The notes under the pieces: model-generated
The model's input: only the letters and a program-made list of their open reading frames with translations
What the model was told of the DNA's origin: nothing
Databases searched by the model: none
Position numbers and translations under genes: made by a program
Shown: piece by piece, positions 10,825-24,571 of the stretch
How positions within the stretch are numbered: position 1 is the first letter of the stretch
Layout: each line of letters begins with the position of its first letter
Assembly (NCBI GenBank): GCA_000697475.1
Contig: JNEU01000770.1
Coordinates: forward strand, 1-64,000
DNA: 64,000 bases
Direction: 5' to 3'
Origin: Lichtheimia corymbifera B2541
Lineage: Eukaryota; Mucoromycota; Mucoromycetes; Mucorales; Lichtheimiaceae

Positions 10825-11851
10825 AGTAGTGTACAAAGATAATAAAAGAGGATAAAGAAAAAGAAAAAGGTGTGAATGTGAATATGTGCGTGTGTGTGTA
10901 CGTTTCTCCCAAAGCACCCGATGAGGTTTCTTCCCCCGCTTGCCTTTTTCGTCAAAAAACGCCTGAAACGGGTACCTCGGATCGATTCCATTCCGGCCTT
11001 ATGCTACACAACAGCCGCTCTTGCCTTTTGACATTTGCTTATGGACCAAGACTATTTGACATGATATCCGATTGTCCGATTGCGATGCATGTTAATAATG
11101 ATTCACCATTTTCCCCTGCTGTTGAAGACACGTAGTCCAATATTACATTGTATCCCATATCCTTTCTCTACCATCATAGACCATTATCACGCAATAGCAA
11201 GGTCGTATTATGAAATCATTTTTGTATTCATCCACCTGTTGTGAGCTTCTCATAGATATCGAACGCGCCATGACTTTTTACTTTGAGCAGTATCTGACAT
11301 GTCGTAGCCAATCTTCGACGGTGTGTATGTAATCGATGTAAAGGAGAGCGAAGAAAAGATCGTCGCGCTCTGTCACAAAGCCGTCATAGTACCCAACGTA
11401 TCATACAATCTGGATCCAGTTGCTATTGTTGATGATGCTATCTGTTTGGCAAAAAGATAAAAAACCATCTAGTACGTGCTGGTTACTTTTCATCAGGCTA
11501 TCCTGTATCATTCATTGTTTTAGAAAAGCAACACCCTTTATTTCTACGCACAACAAAGAGTATGCGTCTTCGAACCAACATCTGACGCATACAATGAGAC
11601 ATCCGACCCCTACTACCCATAATGTTCTTATCAGAAAATATCATCATTGTTGACTCTTTATTAAGCTGGATCCTCCATATTACTACATAACATCAGTATG
11701 TGTACAACAAAGGGGAGTGTTGCCCTGGAAGGCTTATGATCGGTTGCCAATGCACTGCGTTTGATCCGCACAACCTTTTGAATGTTGACGCTCCGCAAAT
11801 GCATGTCCACAGTTTCCTTTTCTTTTTTTCCTCTCCACTCGTATTATCGCC
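10825..11851. promoter_or_regulatory. Divergent intergenic region, DPP5 and Rxt2-like genes
   Basis: About 1 kb between two divergently oriented starts, so it must hold both promoters. A pyrimidine-rich tract lies just before the Rxt2-like ATG (11811-11850). No further motif was recognised. Confidence 0.5.
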
Positions 11852-13132
11852 ATGGGACCTGCCGACCCTTACACAGCAACCAGCACCACTACAACCACGT
11901 CGACTACGAACGGCACCAATGCACCCATTCCAGTAGCTGAGAATAGTCAGTCCAACAACGCATCAGGCGCTCCAGCACCAGCCAAATGGCTTCAACCAAA
12001 GAATGAGTCAGAGATGGAAACTGACAAGGTTGGCTTGGTTGCCCACAATCGCGGTTATAAACATATCCTTTTTTATCGTCTTTTTCTGCTGTTTATTCGT
12101 ATATAAGCGCTTCGTTTGAATCGGCAGCTTTGTAATGTTTACAATCCTTAACCTTGCAATGTGTGTTTACTGAATAGCTGGGCACCGTCCGATGCACAAT
12201 TTGGTGGCAACAAGTTGCGAGCTCCACGAACACTTGCTCGTCAAGAAGAGGTAAGGAGAGAATGAAGGGATGGTATCTATGATGAGGGTAGGCTCAAGGG
12301 TGTTTTTAGTATATCCAAGGCAACAAGAAGCGTACGGTAGTCAAGCGTCGAAGGAGGAACTTGGATGATGATATTTCTGATGGAGCTGAAGATGATCCAT
12401 ATCGACAAATCAACATTGAAGGTAATGAAGGGAAAAAAGAATGTGCGTGTGTACGTCTTTTTTTCACTCATGGGATTGTTGCGTAGATATATTGAGTCCT
12501 ATCGAGATTCCAACAGACATTGTACGACGTCCCGCTTTAAAACGCATTATCAAATCCCCGCAGATTGAAGGATTAGCAAGCACAGCTATGGAATTCATTG
12601 AAAGTGAAAAGAACTTTAGCAAGATTTTGTCACGTCTCTCTGCTATTTTACACCGTGATGATCCACAGTACCTTGATTTGGTCCTTGAACGAACACCAGA
12701 ACAACGAAAGAGACGCAAAACTTCTCAACAACAACAACAACCAGCAACAACAGCAGCAGCATCATCATCATCCGAACAAGACAAGGCCAAGGACAATGAA
12801 AGTGAACAGCCTTTATTGCAAGCCAAAGAAGAGGAGATGGAAACAACAGCAGAGGATTTTGGTCCAGACACTGAAGCGATTGAAGTGGTGCGCTCTGTAA
12901 GAGAGTTATTATTGGTAAGCAGGTACCTTTAGGGCACAAGTGTAGGAATATGCTGATATCGTTCGGGTAGGAAAACATCAATTTCAGCAATGAATACCTT
13001 TCACGTCTTCAAGGTGCTCGGGATAAGCTCACCAAGGCGCATATGCAAAAAGAAGCATTGTACAACCAGCTCAAGACCAATGCCAAAAAGGAAAGCGAAC
13101 GAAGAAGCACACGCATGGTACGACACGCATGA
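11852..13132 (+). CDS. Rxt2-like subunit of Rpd3L histone deacetylase complex
   Basis: The start codon at 11852 gives a Thr/Ser-rich N-terminus. After splicing, the conserved part reads QFGGNKLRAPRTLARQEE, then YIQGNKKRTVVKRRR, then DDPYRQINIE and SPIEIPTDIVRRPALKRI, which matches the N-terminal domain of the Rxt2 family as I know it. It is followed by a helical stretch, a poly-Gln/Ala/Ser linker and a coiled coil (NEYLSRLQGARDKLTKAH). The frame closes at a TGA at 13130-13132. Rxt2 is a subunit of the large Rpd3 deacetylase complex, a nuclear repressor. The junction of exon 1 with exon 2 near 12027-12178 is not resolved: no GT donor gives the required phase, so a small exon may be missing. 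Confidence 0.65.
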
Positions 13133-13771
13133 TGGAAAGCCCAGTGTACAAGATAGCGTCCCATGTAGTCTCTGTTTCTTATCATTCCGAATATAAAAAG
13201 TAATATATCGAAGCAGCGGTTGTGTAATCTGGATACGTGTGTGAGTGATTTAATATGAGCATGGTGGGTGGTGTGAATCAAATGCATAATCGAATATATC
13301 GACTATCCAATCCAATGATGCTGTTTATTGAAAGAGACATACGCACATGGCCTCTGTGAATCTGGGGTAGTACTCGCTGGGAAAATCTGACAAACCCGGG
13401 AATTTACATAGGGGGTAGTTGTAGTAGTAGATGACATGTTTGATGCACAAAGCTGCATAGTCATCGTAACCCATCAACATACGTGTGTGCATTGTTTCCC
13501 TCGCTTCCATCATACATCTACATACCAACTTTGATCGTTTCTTCCCACGTACATCTTACGGCTTAGTACACTATCGTCATTACGGCAATAGATGTCCATG
13601 AGAAAAAACAAACGCAGTTTTACCAAACGCCAATAGGCACTCAATATTGTGAGAATCGCATGTCACGTTCGGGATGTCTTTGGAGAGAGAGACATCTTGC
13701 TTATAAGTACTAGGTTTTATTGTTCCTCTTGCTGACGGTACTCCTTTGCTTTACGTACATAGAGTCCAATC
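13133..13771. other. Intergenic, upstream of MFS permease
   Basis: Holds the 3' end of the Rxt2-like gene and the promoter of the permease. No gene or repeat recognised. Confidence 0.45.
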
Positions 13772-15650
13772 ATGGCTACAGATCGTGAGGAGCACCAACA
13801 CCAGCACCAGCAGGAAAAGATCGAAACTGAGCATACAGAGCACAGCATCAAGTATGATCCTGAAAGTGCCACATCACTCTCGGATCCAGAAAAGAGCAGT
13901 AATAAAATCCAAGAGCCTTTTGTCAAATCCCCTGAGGAAAAGAAGCTTGTTCGGAAAATCACCTTTACGTTGATGCCATTCATTGCATTTGTTTGCATGT
14001 TGCAGGTAGCTGACAATAAATTTGTCATAACCTTTAGTGTTTGCTTATATGGTTTCCAATATCATCTAGTTTGCCGACAAGGCTGCCTTGAGCGTTTCAG
14101 CAGTGCTTGGACTTTATCAGGATACAGGGATCACTGGCTCGCAATTCAGTTGGCTAGGATCCATGTTTTTTATTGGCCATTTGGTGTGCCAGGTAAAAAA
14201 GGCTATAGGGCGGAAAGGATCACTTTTTTTGTAATGCTCACAGAACAATGAAAGCCCATCAACAATATCCTCATTCAAAAGCTACCTGTTGGTCGATACC
14301 TTGGTGCATGCATATTTATTTGGGGCCTGGTAAGACTATTTGACAGAATCTTCGAAAGAAGCTTAACATGTATTTGCATTTCAGGTCATGCTGGGCACGG
14401 CTCTCTGCCATACATTTCCTCAGTTGATGGCTGTGCGTTTTTTGCTTGGTTTTTTCGAAGGCACTGCAATGCCATGGTTTGTAAGCAAAACAGACGTCCA
14501 ATTGGATTTAAATAACATCATGATGGTTGTGTAGCGTGTATTTGATTGTCAATACATTGTTTCGCCGATCGGAGCAAACGTCCATGTATGGGTTGGTTAC
14601 CATGGCAAGCGGATGGGGATCCATATTTGGCGGTCTTGTTGCCTATGGCATTTCAAACATGGGACATCAACGTGGTATCATGATGTGGCGATGGTAAGGT
14701 GGATAATAGGGTTGAATCACTGAACTTTAATGTGTGTGTGTGATTCAGGAACCATATAATTTTCGGATGCATGACTGTGCTTCTCGGCATCTTGTGTTTC
14801 TTTTTCCTCGTTGACAATCCCAAATCATGGTTGCTTCGCTTAACGGAACAAGAAAAAGCAATCACCGAAGAACGTACGCAAGATAATGCGGTCGTCAGGC
14901 ATCAAAAGATCAAATGGGATCAAATGTGGGAGGCATGCAAAGAAATACGGTTATGGTGCGTTTGTCTAGCAGGCCTCGGACTTAATTTACAAAATGGTGC
15001 TCTTCAAGTATTCAGTGCACAATTTATCAAAGAGCTGGGTGATTTCACAGTACGTACATACGACAATAACACCAGTACTAGCATTGTGGATTGACATTTG
15101 TTATTCTTAGCCTGGAGAATCCATCTTGCTCAAGGTGCCTGCAGGCACTGCATCTTTTCTTGGTGTCGTTTTTGCAACTCTGGTGGCACGACGCACACGT
15201 CAAATTTGTTATACAGGCGCCTTCATGTCTACGGTGAGTTTGGCAGGCTGCATAATCCTGGCTGTTGTGGAATCCGGACCTGCCAAGCTAGCAGGATTCT
15301 ATATCTCTTGGGCATTGACAGGTGGATACAGCCTCCTTATCACTACAATTGCAAGCAATGTTTCAGGATATAGCAAGAAGGTCTTTTATAATGGTGCCTT
15401 TGTTACATTTTATGGATTCGGCAACTTTATTGGCCCAATAGTGATGCTCGATTACCAGGCGCCCAGATATGTTGGAGCAATGATCGGCTTTTGTATTGGC
15501 AATGGGGTGGCTATTGTCTGCTATCTTATCATGCGGTTTTGGATGGCAAGAGAAAACCGTGATCGCTTAATCAATCCACCAGCCGAAGCTGTTGACGTTC
15601 ACCTCGACTTGACAGATCGCCAAAACCGAAATTTCATTTATCGGCTGTAG
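13772..15650 (+). CDS. MFS permease, allantoate/anion:cation symporter type (Dal5-like)
   Basis: Multi-exon gene starting with a hydrophilic Gln/Glu-rich N-terminus (MATDREEHQ). The core matches the ACS family: a LMPFIAFVCMLQFADKAALS segment, PINNILIQKLPVGRYLG, FLLGFFEGTAMP and FRRSEQTSMYG around the first half, a central loop (ITEERTQDN), then the second set of transmembrane helices ending in VCYLIMRFWMARENR. This family in fungi imports allantoate, ureidosuccinate, nicotinate, pantothenate and other organic anions with protons; the substrate here cannot be told. Five to six introns; one acceptor is placed before PINNIL to keep the frame. Located in the plasma membrane by family. Confidence 0.88.
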
Positions 15651-16768
15651 TAGTGGTAGTGCATCTTTATTCTTATGTACCTTTTTAATGAATGTTGCGC
15701 TCAAATGATATCAAAATGAATGTGTATCTCTATCGTCTTTGGTATGGTGATTTGAACACTGGTAGCATATTATATTTTCAATATCTTGAGGCTCAGTGAC
15801 AAAGTAAATGGCTATCTTCCATTACTTCAGTAGTAGGCAGTTGATGGCCAAAGTCATTTTTGTGCTTTAATAGGAAGGCCATACCGTTCGCATAAGTTAT
15901 GAACGTTGCACACGGCATCAAATTCACCCAGCTATTTCAGCAACAGCACCGGGAAAAGAAGAGCTCGGATCCTAGATAAGCTTGCATACATCATCCCTAT
16001 TTAGGTATACCATGCATTATACACGTGGCTACGTATTGATCAGAAGTTTTGGATATGGTATCCACACACTATCACAAATGCTTGACCGGCTGTTGGCAGT
16101 TTGACATGGAACAAGCGTCGATCAAACTGAGATGAATGTTTAAGATTTTGTGTTACCTTTGAGGTCTCAGCATGCAACACGTGATATATGCATCCTTCCT
16201 AATGATTGAATAAATCGTATTTATTATTATCCAATGGGGATGTTATCTTGAGTAGAGCATGAATGACTACAACGACGACCCGGGTGTATCATATACTACG
16301 GGCGCCCCACATACAGGCAACCTAGAAGTGACATTTTATGCATCCATCCTCATCTCAATCATGTTAAAGGGGGGTCATGTCATGGTGACAATGGTATTCT
16401 CATTGATATATGCATGTGCAGTAATTCTTGATGGTGCCTTTAAGAAGGATAATTTGGCGCTGCAGCTGCAGCAGCATCCATTGTCAAAAGCAATTAGACT
16501 CTCCTGACTCCGATCTTATCAAGGCCTTGGACCTGTGTACAAGGTACATCCTTTCCCTTTTTCTTTTTTCTCTCTTCTCTTCTATTACCAGTACTCCATT
16601 GGACGCATTCGACTCTTTCGTTGTTGTTCAACAAAGCCATTCCTTCCTTCCTTTCATTCTTGACGACATTCTACCAATCCCCATCTAATCGTAGCTTTAT
16701 ACTCATTCTTCTCCATCCTCCCTCCCCCCTTTTTACTTCTCATCTCACTATCTCCCAACCCCTTCGTT
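15651..16768. other. Intergenic, 1.1 kb, no gene seen
   Basis: No ORF with recognisable content. A pyrimidine-rich tract (16540-16765) directly precedes the FCHo-like start codon and probably belongs to its promoter and leader. Confidence 0.5.
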
Positions 16769-19700
16769 ATGACCGCCGACCAAACAAACGCCACCGATAT
16801 ATCCAACGCTTATGTTGATGCTTTTCTTGTATGCTATCTCGATCATCCTCGTGCATGTCTTTCAATGATATTAAAGCGACTCGATGATTATAGACCGACC
16901 GTCCCAAGGATGGCATAGACCAAGTCCAAACACGTCTCCGCAAAGCACTTAAACTCAATGAAGAATTGGCCGAGTATTTCAAAGAACGGTAAGCGTTTAT
17001 ATGAACAAAGAAAGAATCATGCATATTAACGCTGATGGTGGTCTAGAGCTCACGCTGAGGACCTTTATGCAAAAACGCTCGCCAAAATATCAAAAAAGCA
17101 TTTTGTCTCAGATCCAACTGCATTGGGGTATGTAAAGAAAACTCGTAGGATGATGATGATATATTGACAACAATACCATTTTATGATACAGCAATATGCG
17201 TCCTATATGGGAGATGCTCCAAAACGAATTGACTGAAGTATATACCATCCATGCTGTCATGTCCATGAAGATTATCGAAGACGTCGAAGCATCGTTACGC
17301 TCCTCTATCCAAAACAATAACGAGTACAACACAATCAAAACTGTATGTATGATATTATTTCTATTTAGCAATGAGACTTATGACTCTTTTTAGATGGATG
17401 GCAGTCTGCAACGTGTTGCAAGAGATTATGATGAACGTATGGCAAGATTAAACAAGGTAGAGGGGGAGAAAAGGAAGGGATGCATGTACCATGTTGATAT
17501 TCATGATGGATGTTTTTCGTAGCATAAGAGCAAAGGCAAGAAGTCCAGTGATGCCGACGCACGTACCCAAGAAATGGTGAAAGCAGTTGAAGAAGTAAAA
17601 GCTCATTGGATCCAGAATGGTGCTGATTATATCCAAGTAAGCATGATGGCATGTGGTAATGACAACATTTCATGGTAACCCCACTATCCAATAGAAACAC
17701 CAGTCAGTGGATGCCAGTCGTTGGGATAGTTTGAGAACAGCCATTCAAAAGTTTGAAGTATTGCAAAACGACCAGATGCTAAAGCGAGTGGAAGTTGCCA
17801 ACAACGTCTTGACAGCAGCCAGCAATTTCAATGTTGACGATGAAATCCTTTCTTTCTGCGCTACCAACAAAATGGCGTCGACCACGCTTCCTCGTTCAGA
17901 GCAATCCATGTTATCCATCGATTCTGCAACACCTAGCGAATCACTATCAGTGCCCCAGGACAACAATGGACATCCTTCTTTGGGAGGACCTACCCCAGTA
18001 CCAAGTGTATCAGAACAAAGTCATCGATCAACGGGTGCTACAAGTGCCAAATCTACAGGCGGCAAATCGATCGGTGCCAAATCCACAGCGAGCAAATCAG
18101 GTGCAGGAAAGAAAGCTGGAAAGGATAGAAAATGTAAGTACGAGGCGAATATGTATTTCATGTACCTTGGCTAATCTTTTCTAGTCTTTTCTGGTTTAAT
18201 GTCGATTCGACGCAAAACAAGAGCCACTGACAACAATGGTTACGTTAACGCCGACTTGTCACCACCCGTTATGCAACATCATGATCAGCACAGCAGCTCC
18301 AGCTTTGGTATGGTTGACACTGCTAGTTCTATCTCCAATGGTTTCAGCTCTGAGAGAGAGGATCATCACACACCCAATCAAGATGAAAGCGTATCTCCTG
18401 CACCTACATCACCTACTTCACTTGGAACAGCATCTATCAAAAAGGCACCGAGCTTCTCAGGCAGCCTGGCAAGTAATCAACCGGTATGTGGTATCACTCA
18501 GCTGTATGATCCACATGATATTGACTTTAAGGAATAGCCCAAGGTGTTAATCGATGCTGAAGGTTACACTATCCCACCTCCTGATCGTGCTGCATGGCCT
18601 GGTGACACTTCCTTGATCGACGACGATTTCGGATCCGATAGTGGCAGGGAAAGAATTCTTCTTCATATGGATGAATGACACCACCTTACACAGAGCGTCT
18701 TTAGCATGTTAAGTGCACAGCAACGATTAAAGGTGGATATCAAAACCGAGGCCAAAGAAGAAGATGCAGCTCAATCAGCTGTTGCATTGACACGTGTATC
18801 ATCCATGCTCAAAGAAAAAAGTACAACAACATCGGGTCGTCGTCGTGGTCGCCGTGAAAATCGTGCAACTCGGTTATTGGATCCAGTGCAAGAAGCCAAA
18901 GTGCCAGTGACATTGACTGATGGACCTGTACAACTGACAGATGGTGGTGGCCCTATCACTTTGACTGAAAACAATAACAGCCCCATCATTCAATCACAAT
19001 CACCTTTTGATGATGTGACGACTACTACTACTGCTGTATCACCACCCGATGTTCAAGTGCGTATGAACGAGACCATCCATGCATTACTCAGAGGCGGGCA
19101 ACTGGATCGTGCAGCAGTGGTTGGTGAAATCAAGGTGGTGTACCATGGACCAGAAAAAGTACAACAACCCGTTTATTTGCATATCGATGGTTTGGATGCT
19201 ATGGAACAAGTGACACCCAATACGAGCTATTTGACAAGCGTTGAAGGAGAACCTGGTGTCTATCAATTGGATACAAGCATGTTCCATTTGGCGGGTGATA
19301 GTCCTGTGACATGTATCAAGTATCAGTTACCTGTGGATGAGAAGGCATTGCCAATTTGGGCCCGGCCAATGTGGAAATGCGAGGATGAGCAGACACGGTT
19401 ACTTGTAAAGTATCGCAAGGCGAGTGACAACATTTCGGAGAAGGATGTGCATGGCGTATTCTTCATGACGACGGTTAGCGGTGATGTGCAAAACGTGCAA
19501 AGTATCCCTGCAGGCCAATGGATGGTGGAACAAGAGCGCATGGTATGGCCTATGGGTGAATGGCAAGATCTTGAGGAGCACATGCTACGAGCCAAGTTTA
19601 TTACCAAGCAACAAGGTGGACCCCAACCTATCGCTATTCGCTTTGAAGGCAAGGATTGGCTTGTATCCAACGTGACCATGGCATCATCATCATCACAACA

Positions 19701-19788
19701 AAAAGAACGCGTCGATGGCGGTCTATGGGCTAATATTCAATCGATCGAACGATCAGTGCGTACAGGCAAATACATTGCAGAAGCATGA
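16769..19788 (+). CDS. FCHo/Syp1-like endocytic adaptor (F-BAR plus mu-homology domain)
   Basis: The ATG at 16769 begins MTADQTNATDIS; the first intron follows at 16829. The N-terminal third is an F-BAR/FCH region with the motif AEYFKERAHAEDLYAKTLAKI, spread over several small exons. A Ser/Thr/Lys-rich linker follows (repeats of AKST/GKS around 18040-18120), and then a long C-terminal region from about 19040 with VRMNETIHALLRGGQLDRAAVVGEIKVVYH, typical of the mu-homology domain of Syp1/FCHo. These proteins bind curved plasma membrane and cargo at the start of clathrin-mediated endocytosis. The last ORF (18706-19788) is a single long exon. Family call is strong; the exact number of linker exons is not. 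Confidence 0.88.
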
Positions 19789-20273
19789 ACAAAAAAAAAA
19801 GAATAAAACATAGAATTGTAGTAGTTGTTGGATTGACAATTGTGTAAATACATCAGTAACTCTTGTACAACCCAAGGATATGCAAAAGTAAAATAAGAAT
19901 GGCTGGTTGCTATGTTGTATCAGCTGAGACAGGACATGACGTCGTTATGGTCACCCCAATTCAGAAAAATGTCATCACAAGCACATGTCTTTTTCTATAC
20001 GTGTGAATATCATGTACGTGTTGAGGATGGGTGTAAAGGAGTGTATTAAAGTTTAGGGAATGTCTGAATATGTAGTGTGCCTATGAAATTGTCACGGGAA
20101 CCGGGAATCGGCAACAACCACCAGCAAGCTTGCCAGCCACCACCACCACCACCACTTTACTACCACCCAGCAACTTATTATCATTATCCTACCCACATAC
20201 ACACACACGCACACAGCCCTTTATTCTATTCTTTTCTTTTCTTTTCCTCCCTCCTTGTATTCAATTCCTCCAC
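19789..20273. other. Intergenic between FCHo-like gene and transportin
   Basis: Begins with a ten-A run and an AATAAAA box just after the FCHo stop codon, a likely polyadenylation region. A CACACACGCACAC stretch and a pyrimidine tract (20200-20270) precede the transportin start. Confidence 0.5.
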
Positions 20274-23200
20274 ATGGCCAATTGGCAACCACAGCAACAG
20301 GGTTTGAACGACCTTCTCCTACTTCTTCGCGATGCCATTCAACCCGAGTCTCGAGATCAGGCACTTGTACAGCAGGTAAGAGGTTGCATTCGAATGGAAG
20401 AGGAAGAGACTGATTAGTAGATAGCGACTAGCTTCATTCAACGAGATTCCTGAATACAACTCGTATCTAGTGTATATCCTGACAAAAATGCCGCAGGAGG
20501 AATCCTACACACGGGCCATCGCCGGGCTTACACTCAAGAACAATATCAAATCATTCTTTACAAAGATGCCACCCACTGTCCTCGATCATGTGAAACAATG
20601 CTGCACCGAAGCATTAGAGCAACCGGATCCTGATATCAATGTACGCCGTACGGTGGGATCAGTCATTACAGCTATCATTACACAAGGCCAGGTACACCAT
20701 TGGCCCCATATTCTGCAGCTGCTGGTCGAGAAACTCGATAGCCCCGATGTTGTTTCAGTTGAAGCAAGTATATTTTATACATGTTTATTGGCTACATACT
20801 AACGGTTGGTCTTTTATAGATGGCTTTTGATGCATTGGCAAAGATATGTGAAGATGCAGCACCTGGTTTGGATCAAGAAATTGATGGTGTGCGACCTCTC
20901 AACACAATGATCCCAAAATTCATTCAGTTCTTTCATAATCCGGATCCAAAATTACGCGTTCTTGCCATTACAGCCACTAGCCAATTTGTCATGTTACATT
21001 CCCAGTCTCTCATGTGCGTCATGGAAGATTACCTTGCTGCTCTTTTCGCTCGTGCCACGGATGAACATTCTGAAGTACGTCAAGAAGTATGTCGGTCATT
21101 GGTATTGGTTCTTGAAGCACGCCCTGACAAACTGGCACCCTCCATTCAAGCGGTGATTGATTACATGATCTATTGCATGCAAGATGAGAACGAGCAGGTT
21201 GCCTTGGAAGCATGTGATTTTTGGATACAATTTGCCAGCCTTCAAGATATGCATGAACGTCTCATTCCCTACTTGGATCGTATTGTACCCGCATTGCTGC
21301 GACGCATGGTGTATTCAGAAGGCGATCTTTTCATGCTGGGTGGTGATGAAGATGACGCGCATATCCCCGACAATGAGCAAGATATTCGACCACGTACTTC
21401 GGGAAGGCGTTTGCACCACAGAGATACCACCGATCGTGAACAGCAACAACAACAAACACCTGAACAGCATGATATGGATGATGATGAAGACGATGACGAA
21501 GATGATGAAGATTTGGAGGATGACGAATTCTACTCGGAATGGACCTTACGCAAGTGTAGTGCTGCTGCATTGGATGTGCTCTCGACAACCTACAGAGGAC
21601 ACGTTGTAGCTGTGTTGTTGCCGCTTCTCAATCATAGCCTTTTCAGTGAGGATTGGAAAGAACGTGAAAGTGGTATCCTGGCATTAGGAGCTGCAGCTGA
21701 AGGTGAGTCATCCTTCCTTGGGAAATATTGATGGGGAACTCACATTCATTGTCTTGAAAAGGTGGCATGGCTGATATCGCGCCCCATTTACCCCAAATGA
21801 TGCCATACTTGTTGGAAAGGTTGGAGGATACAAAGGTAAGCCTATGGGGAAAAGAGAAGGAAAAGATCGAAAAAAGAAGGTTGACATGGTTTTATATAGC
21901 CGCTCATCCGATCCATCACATGTTGGGCATTGGGACGCTTTTCTACATGGTGCGTGGAACAAGCAACTACTCCGGAAGGACGCCGAGCATTCTTTGAACC
22001 TGTTCTCTTTAATCTACTGCAACGGATTCTCGACAAGAACAAACGTGTACAAGAAGCTGCATGCTCTGCATTCGCGACCTTGGAAGAAGAGGCCACGTTT
22101 GAGCTTGTACCTTATCTCGAACCCATTCTCGTGAATTTGACAACTGCTTTCAGGACATATCAACACAAAAACTTGCTGATTTTGTACGACGCTCTCGGGA
22201 CACTTGCCGAGTCAGTGGGATCGGCATTAAACCAGCCACAATGCCTCATGCTTTTGATGCCACCTTTGATTGAAAAATGGAACAGCTTATCGGACCATGA
22301 CACAGATTTATTCCCATTACTCGAGGTATGTATGTGTGTGTACAAGGCAATACGTATGTATTAACACATCTCTATGACAGTGCCTCTCATCGGTTACTGC
22401 AGCTTTGGGAACCGTGTTTGCACCTTATGCAGAGCCAGTGTTTACGCGTTGTGTCAAACTTGTCGCCACGACGCTTCATCAAGTATTTTTAGCGGATCAA
22501 CAACCAGATCAATATGACTCGCCTGATATGGAATTTATGGTGGTTGCATTGGATCTCTTGTCAGGGCTTGTCCAAGGTCTCGGTCATCTTGTGGATCCCC
22601 TTGTTGCCAATTCCGACCCGCCCTTATTATCTTTACTTTCTGTGTGCATTCATGCAAGTATCCCAAAACAAGTGTGTGTATACGTGGAATCTTATGCATT
22701 ATTGCATGATTGTTTTTAGGATCCTGTTACAGAAGTGCTTCAAGCAACCTATGCATTGATTGGAGATCTTGCCATGTCCTGTTTTGAACGTATCCGTAAC
22801 TTTTTACCAACGGTGCTACCTGAGCTTGTTGAACAAGTCAGCGATGATCCAGCACTTGCATCTGTGACAAATAATGCCATATGGGCAGCTGGTGAGGTGG
22901 CTATGGCATGGGGTCCTGATATGAAGCCCTTTATTGAACCACTCCTCCAACGCTTGCTTCCGTTGCTGGCCAACCAAGGCGTTCAAGAAACGATCATGGA
23001 GAATACGATGATTACGATCGGTCGTTTAGGCTATGCAGGACCTGATATCCTTGCGCGTCATTTACCCGTCTTTATCAAACCTTGGTTACAGCGATCGCTC
23101 TTGGTTCCTCGTGAGAATGAAGAAAAGGATACAGCATTCCAAGGATTATGCCAAGTGATCAAAGCAAACCCACAAGGCATTGCGGATGTAAGTATTATTA

Positions 23201-23423
23201 TCCACCCTATCCTCTACCTTATCTAACACCCCTTGAATAGCAACTTGTGCTCCTTCTCACTGTGATTGCTGGCTGGCAACGACCTTCGCAAGTGTTGCAC
23301 AAATCCTTTGGTGATATCTTATCGGGTTACAGAAACTTGTTGACCGAAGAACAATGGCAGCAAACATGGAATGCCTTGTCACCATCCAACCGGCAGGCTC
23401 TCTCCCAACGCTACAATATGTAA
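20274..23423 (+). CDS. Transportin (karyopherin beta-2, Kap104-like)
   Basis: The ATG at 20274 gives [22 protein letters not shown]; the TAA at 23421-23423 follows LSQRYNM. The protein is a HEAT-repeat solenoid. The acidic insertion around 21470-21535 (a run of Asp/Glu followed by [17 protein letters not shown]) is the characteristic loop of transportin that lets Ran-GTP release cargo. C-terminal repeats include [15 protein letters not shown] and [15 protein letters not shown]. It imports PY-NLS cargo such as RNA-binding proteins into the nucleus. Around six short introns. Length fits the family (about 900 residues). Confidence 0.95.
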
Positions 23424-24571
23424 TCTAATTGTTTTTTCTTTGTTCTATACATACCTGTACACACACACACACACCGCAGATTCCCCTCTTATCCCCCTAA
23501 TGGTTAACGGACCGTGTCGATACTTTTAAAAAAGCCCTACTACCATTATCATTCCTCCTGAAACACACACCCACACTGCACATATTGTCATTAGATAGCA
23601 ATAGTTTTTGACCCTCTTTTTGCTCTTAACACGTAACATTGTTACCCTCACAGTGGATATAACAAAATAAGCATTTCCTTGTGTAACGTGAATTCTGAGA
23701 AGCCTTTTTATAAGAATACTCAGGACCCTGCAAAAACCCAAAGACTGATACCCGTTGGTCATACATATACAAAGGGACCCCACAGTGACGTACAGGATTG
23801 TACATGATATCACCAGGTGACATGGATTATAGTCAATGTCCAAGCAAAGCAAGCTGGTTTTTTGTGTTTTAACAAAAGACTTTATTGAAAGTCGATAGGC
23901 ATGGTATTGGTTCATTTGACATCGGGTAAAGATATCCGTGATGGGTGCTCACATGTATCAGTCAGCAGCACTGAAAGATTGTTTGTGCTCAACGTGCATG
24001 TTGTTTACCCTGCAGCTGCAAGCTAGATGCATTATCTATTATACCAAGGTTAGCGATGACATGTGTACTTGTTAGAAAACCAACATGGCCATTAGGAAGA
24101 TTGACGATGGATTTTTTCCCGCATGATTATTGTCGGTAGTACATGCAGCATCGTTACAACCATCTTTGGAAATTATGGCGTCAGTGTTATTGCTTTTGCA
24201 GGGAAAAAGAAAAGAAAGAATGAACCATCTATAGCTGAACTCGTTCAATATACAATCGATATGAATGAATTTATTGGGGTACATGATAATAAAGGTGTGT
24301 GATATAAACAAGTAGGTGTGAATGAACTACATACTACTACTACCACTAGTAAGTCTATAGATTGAGTGCCTTCCAGTTGAGGAAACTCCGTGTGAGTGAA
24401 AGAGGGAAAAAACGAGAGAGGGTGCACTTTTCCTTTCCCTCTCTCTTCTGCCTTTGTGAGCCAAAACTTTACAGCAACAGCAGCAGCGTCTTTTTGGGAC
24501 CTTTTTTCTTGCATCCGTCGTTCTTTGTTCTGGTGTGATCCGCTTATTTCGCAATCTCTCTTGAACATTCC
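23424..24571. other. Intergenic, 1.1 kb, no gene seen
   Basis: Contains a CA repeat (23461-23474) and AT-rich DNA. Short ORFs on the minus strand (23526-23915) have no recognisable content. Upstream of the LIM-binding gene. Confidence 0.5.
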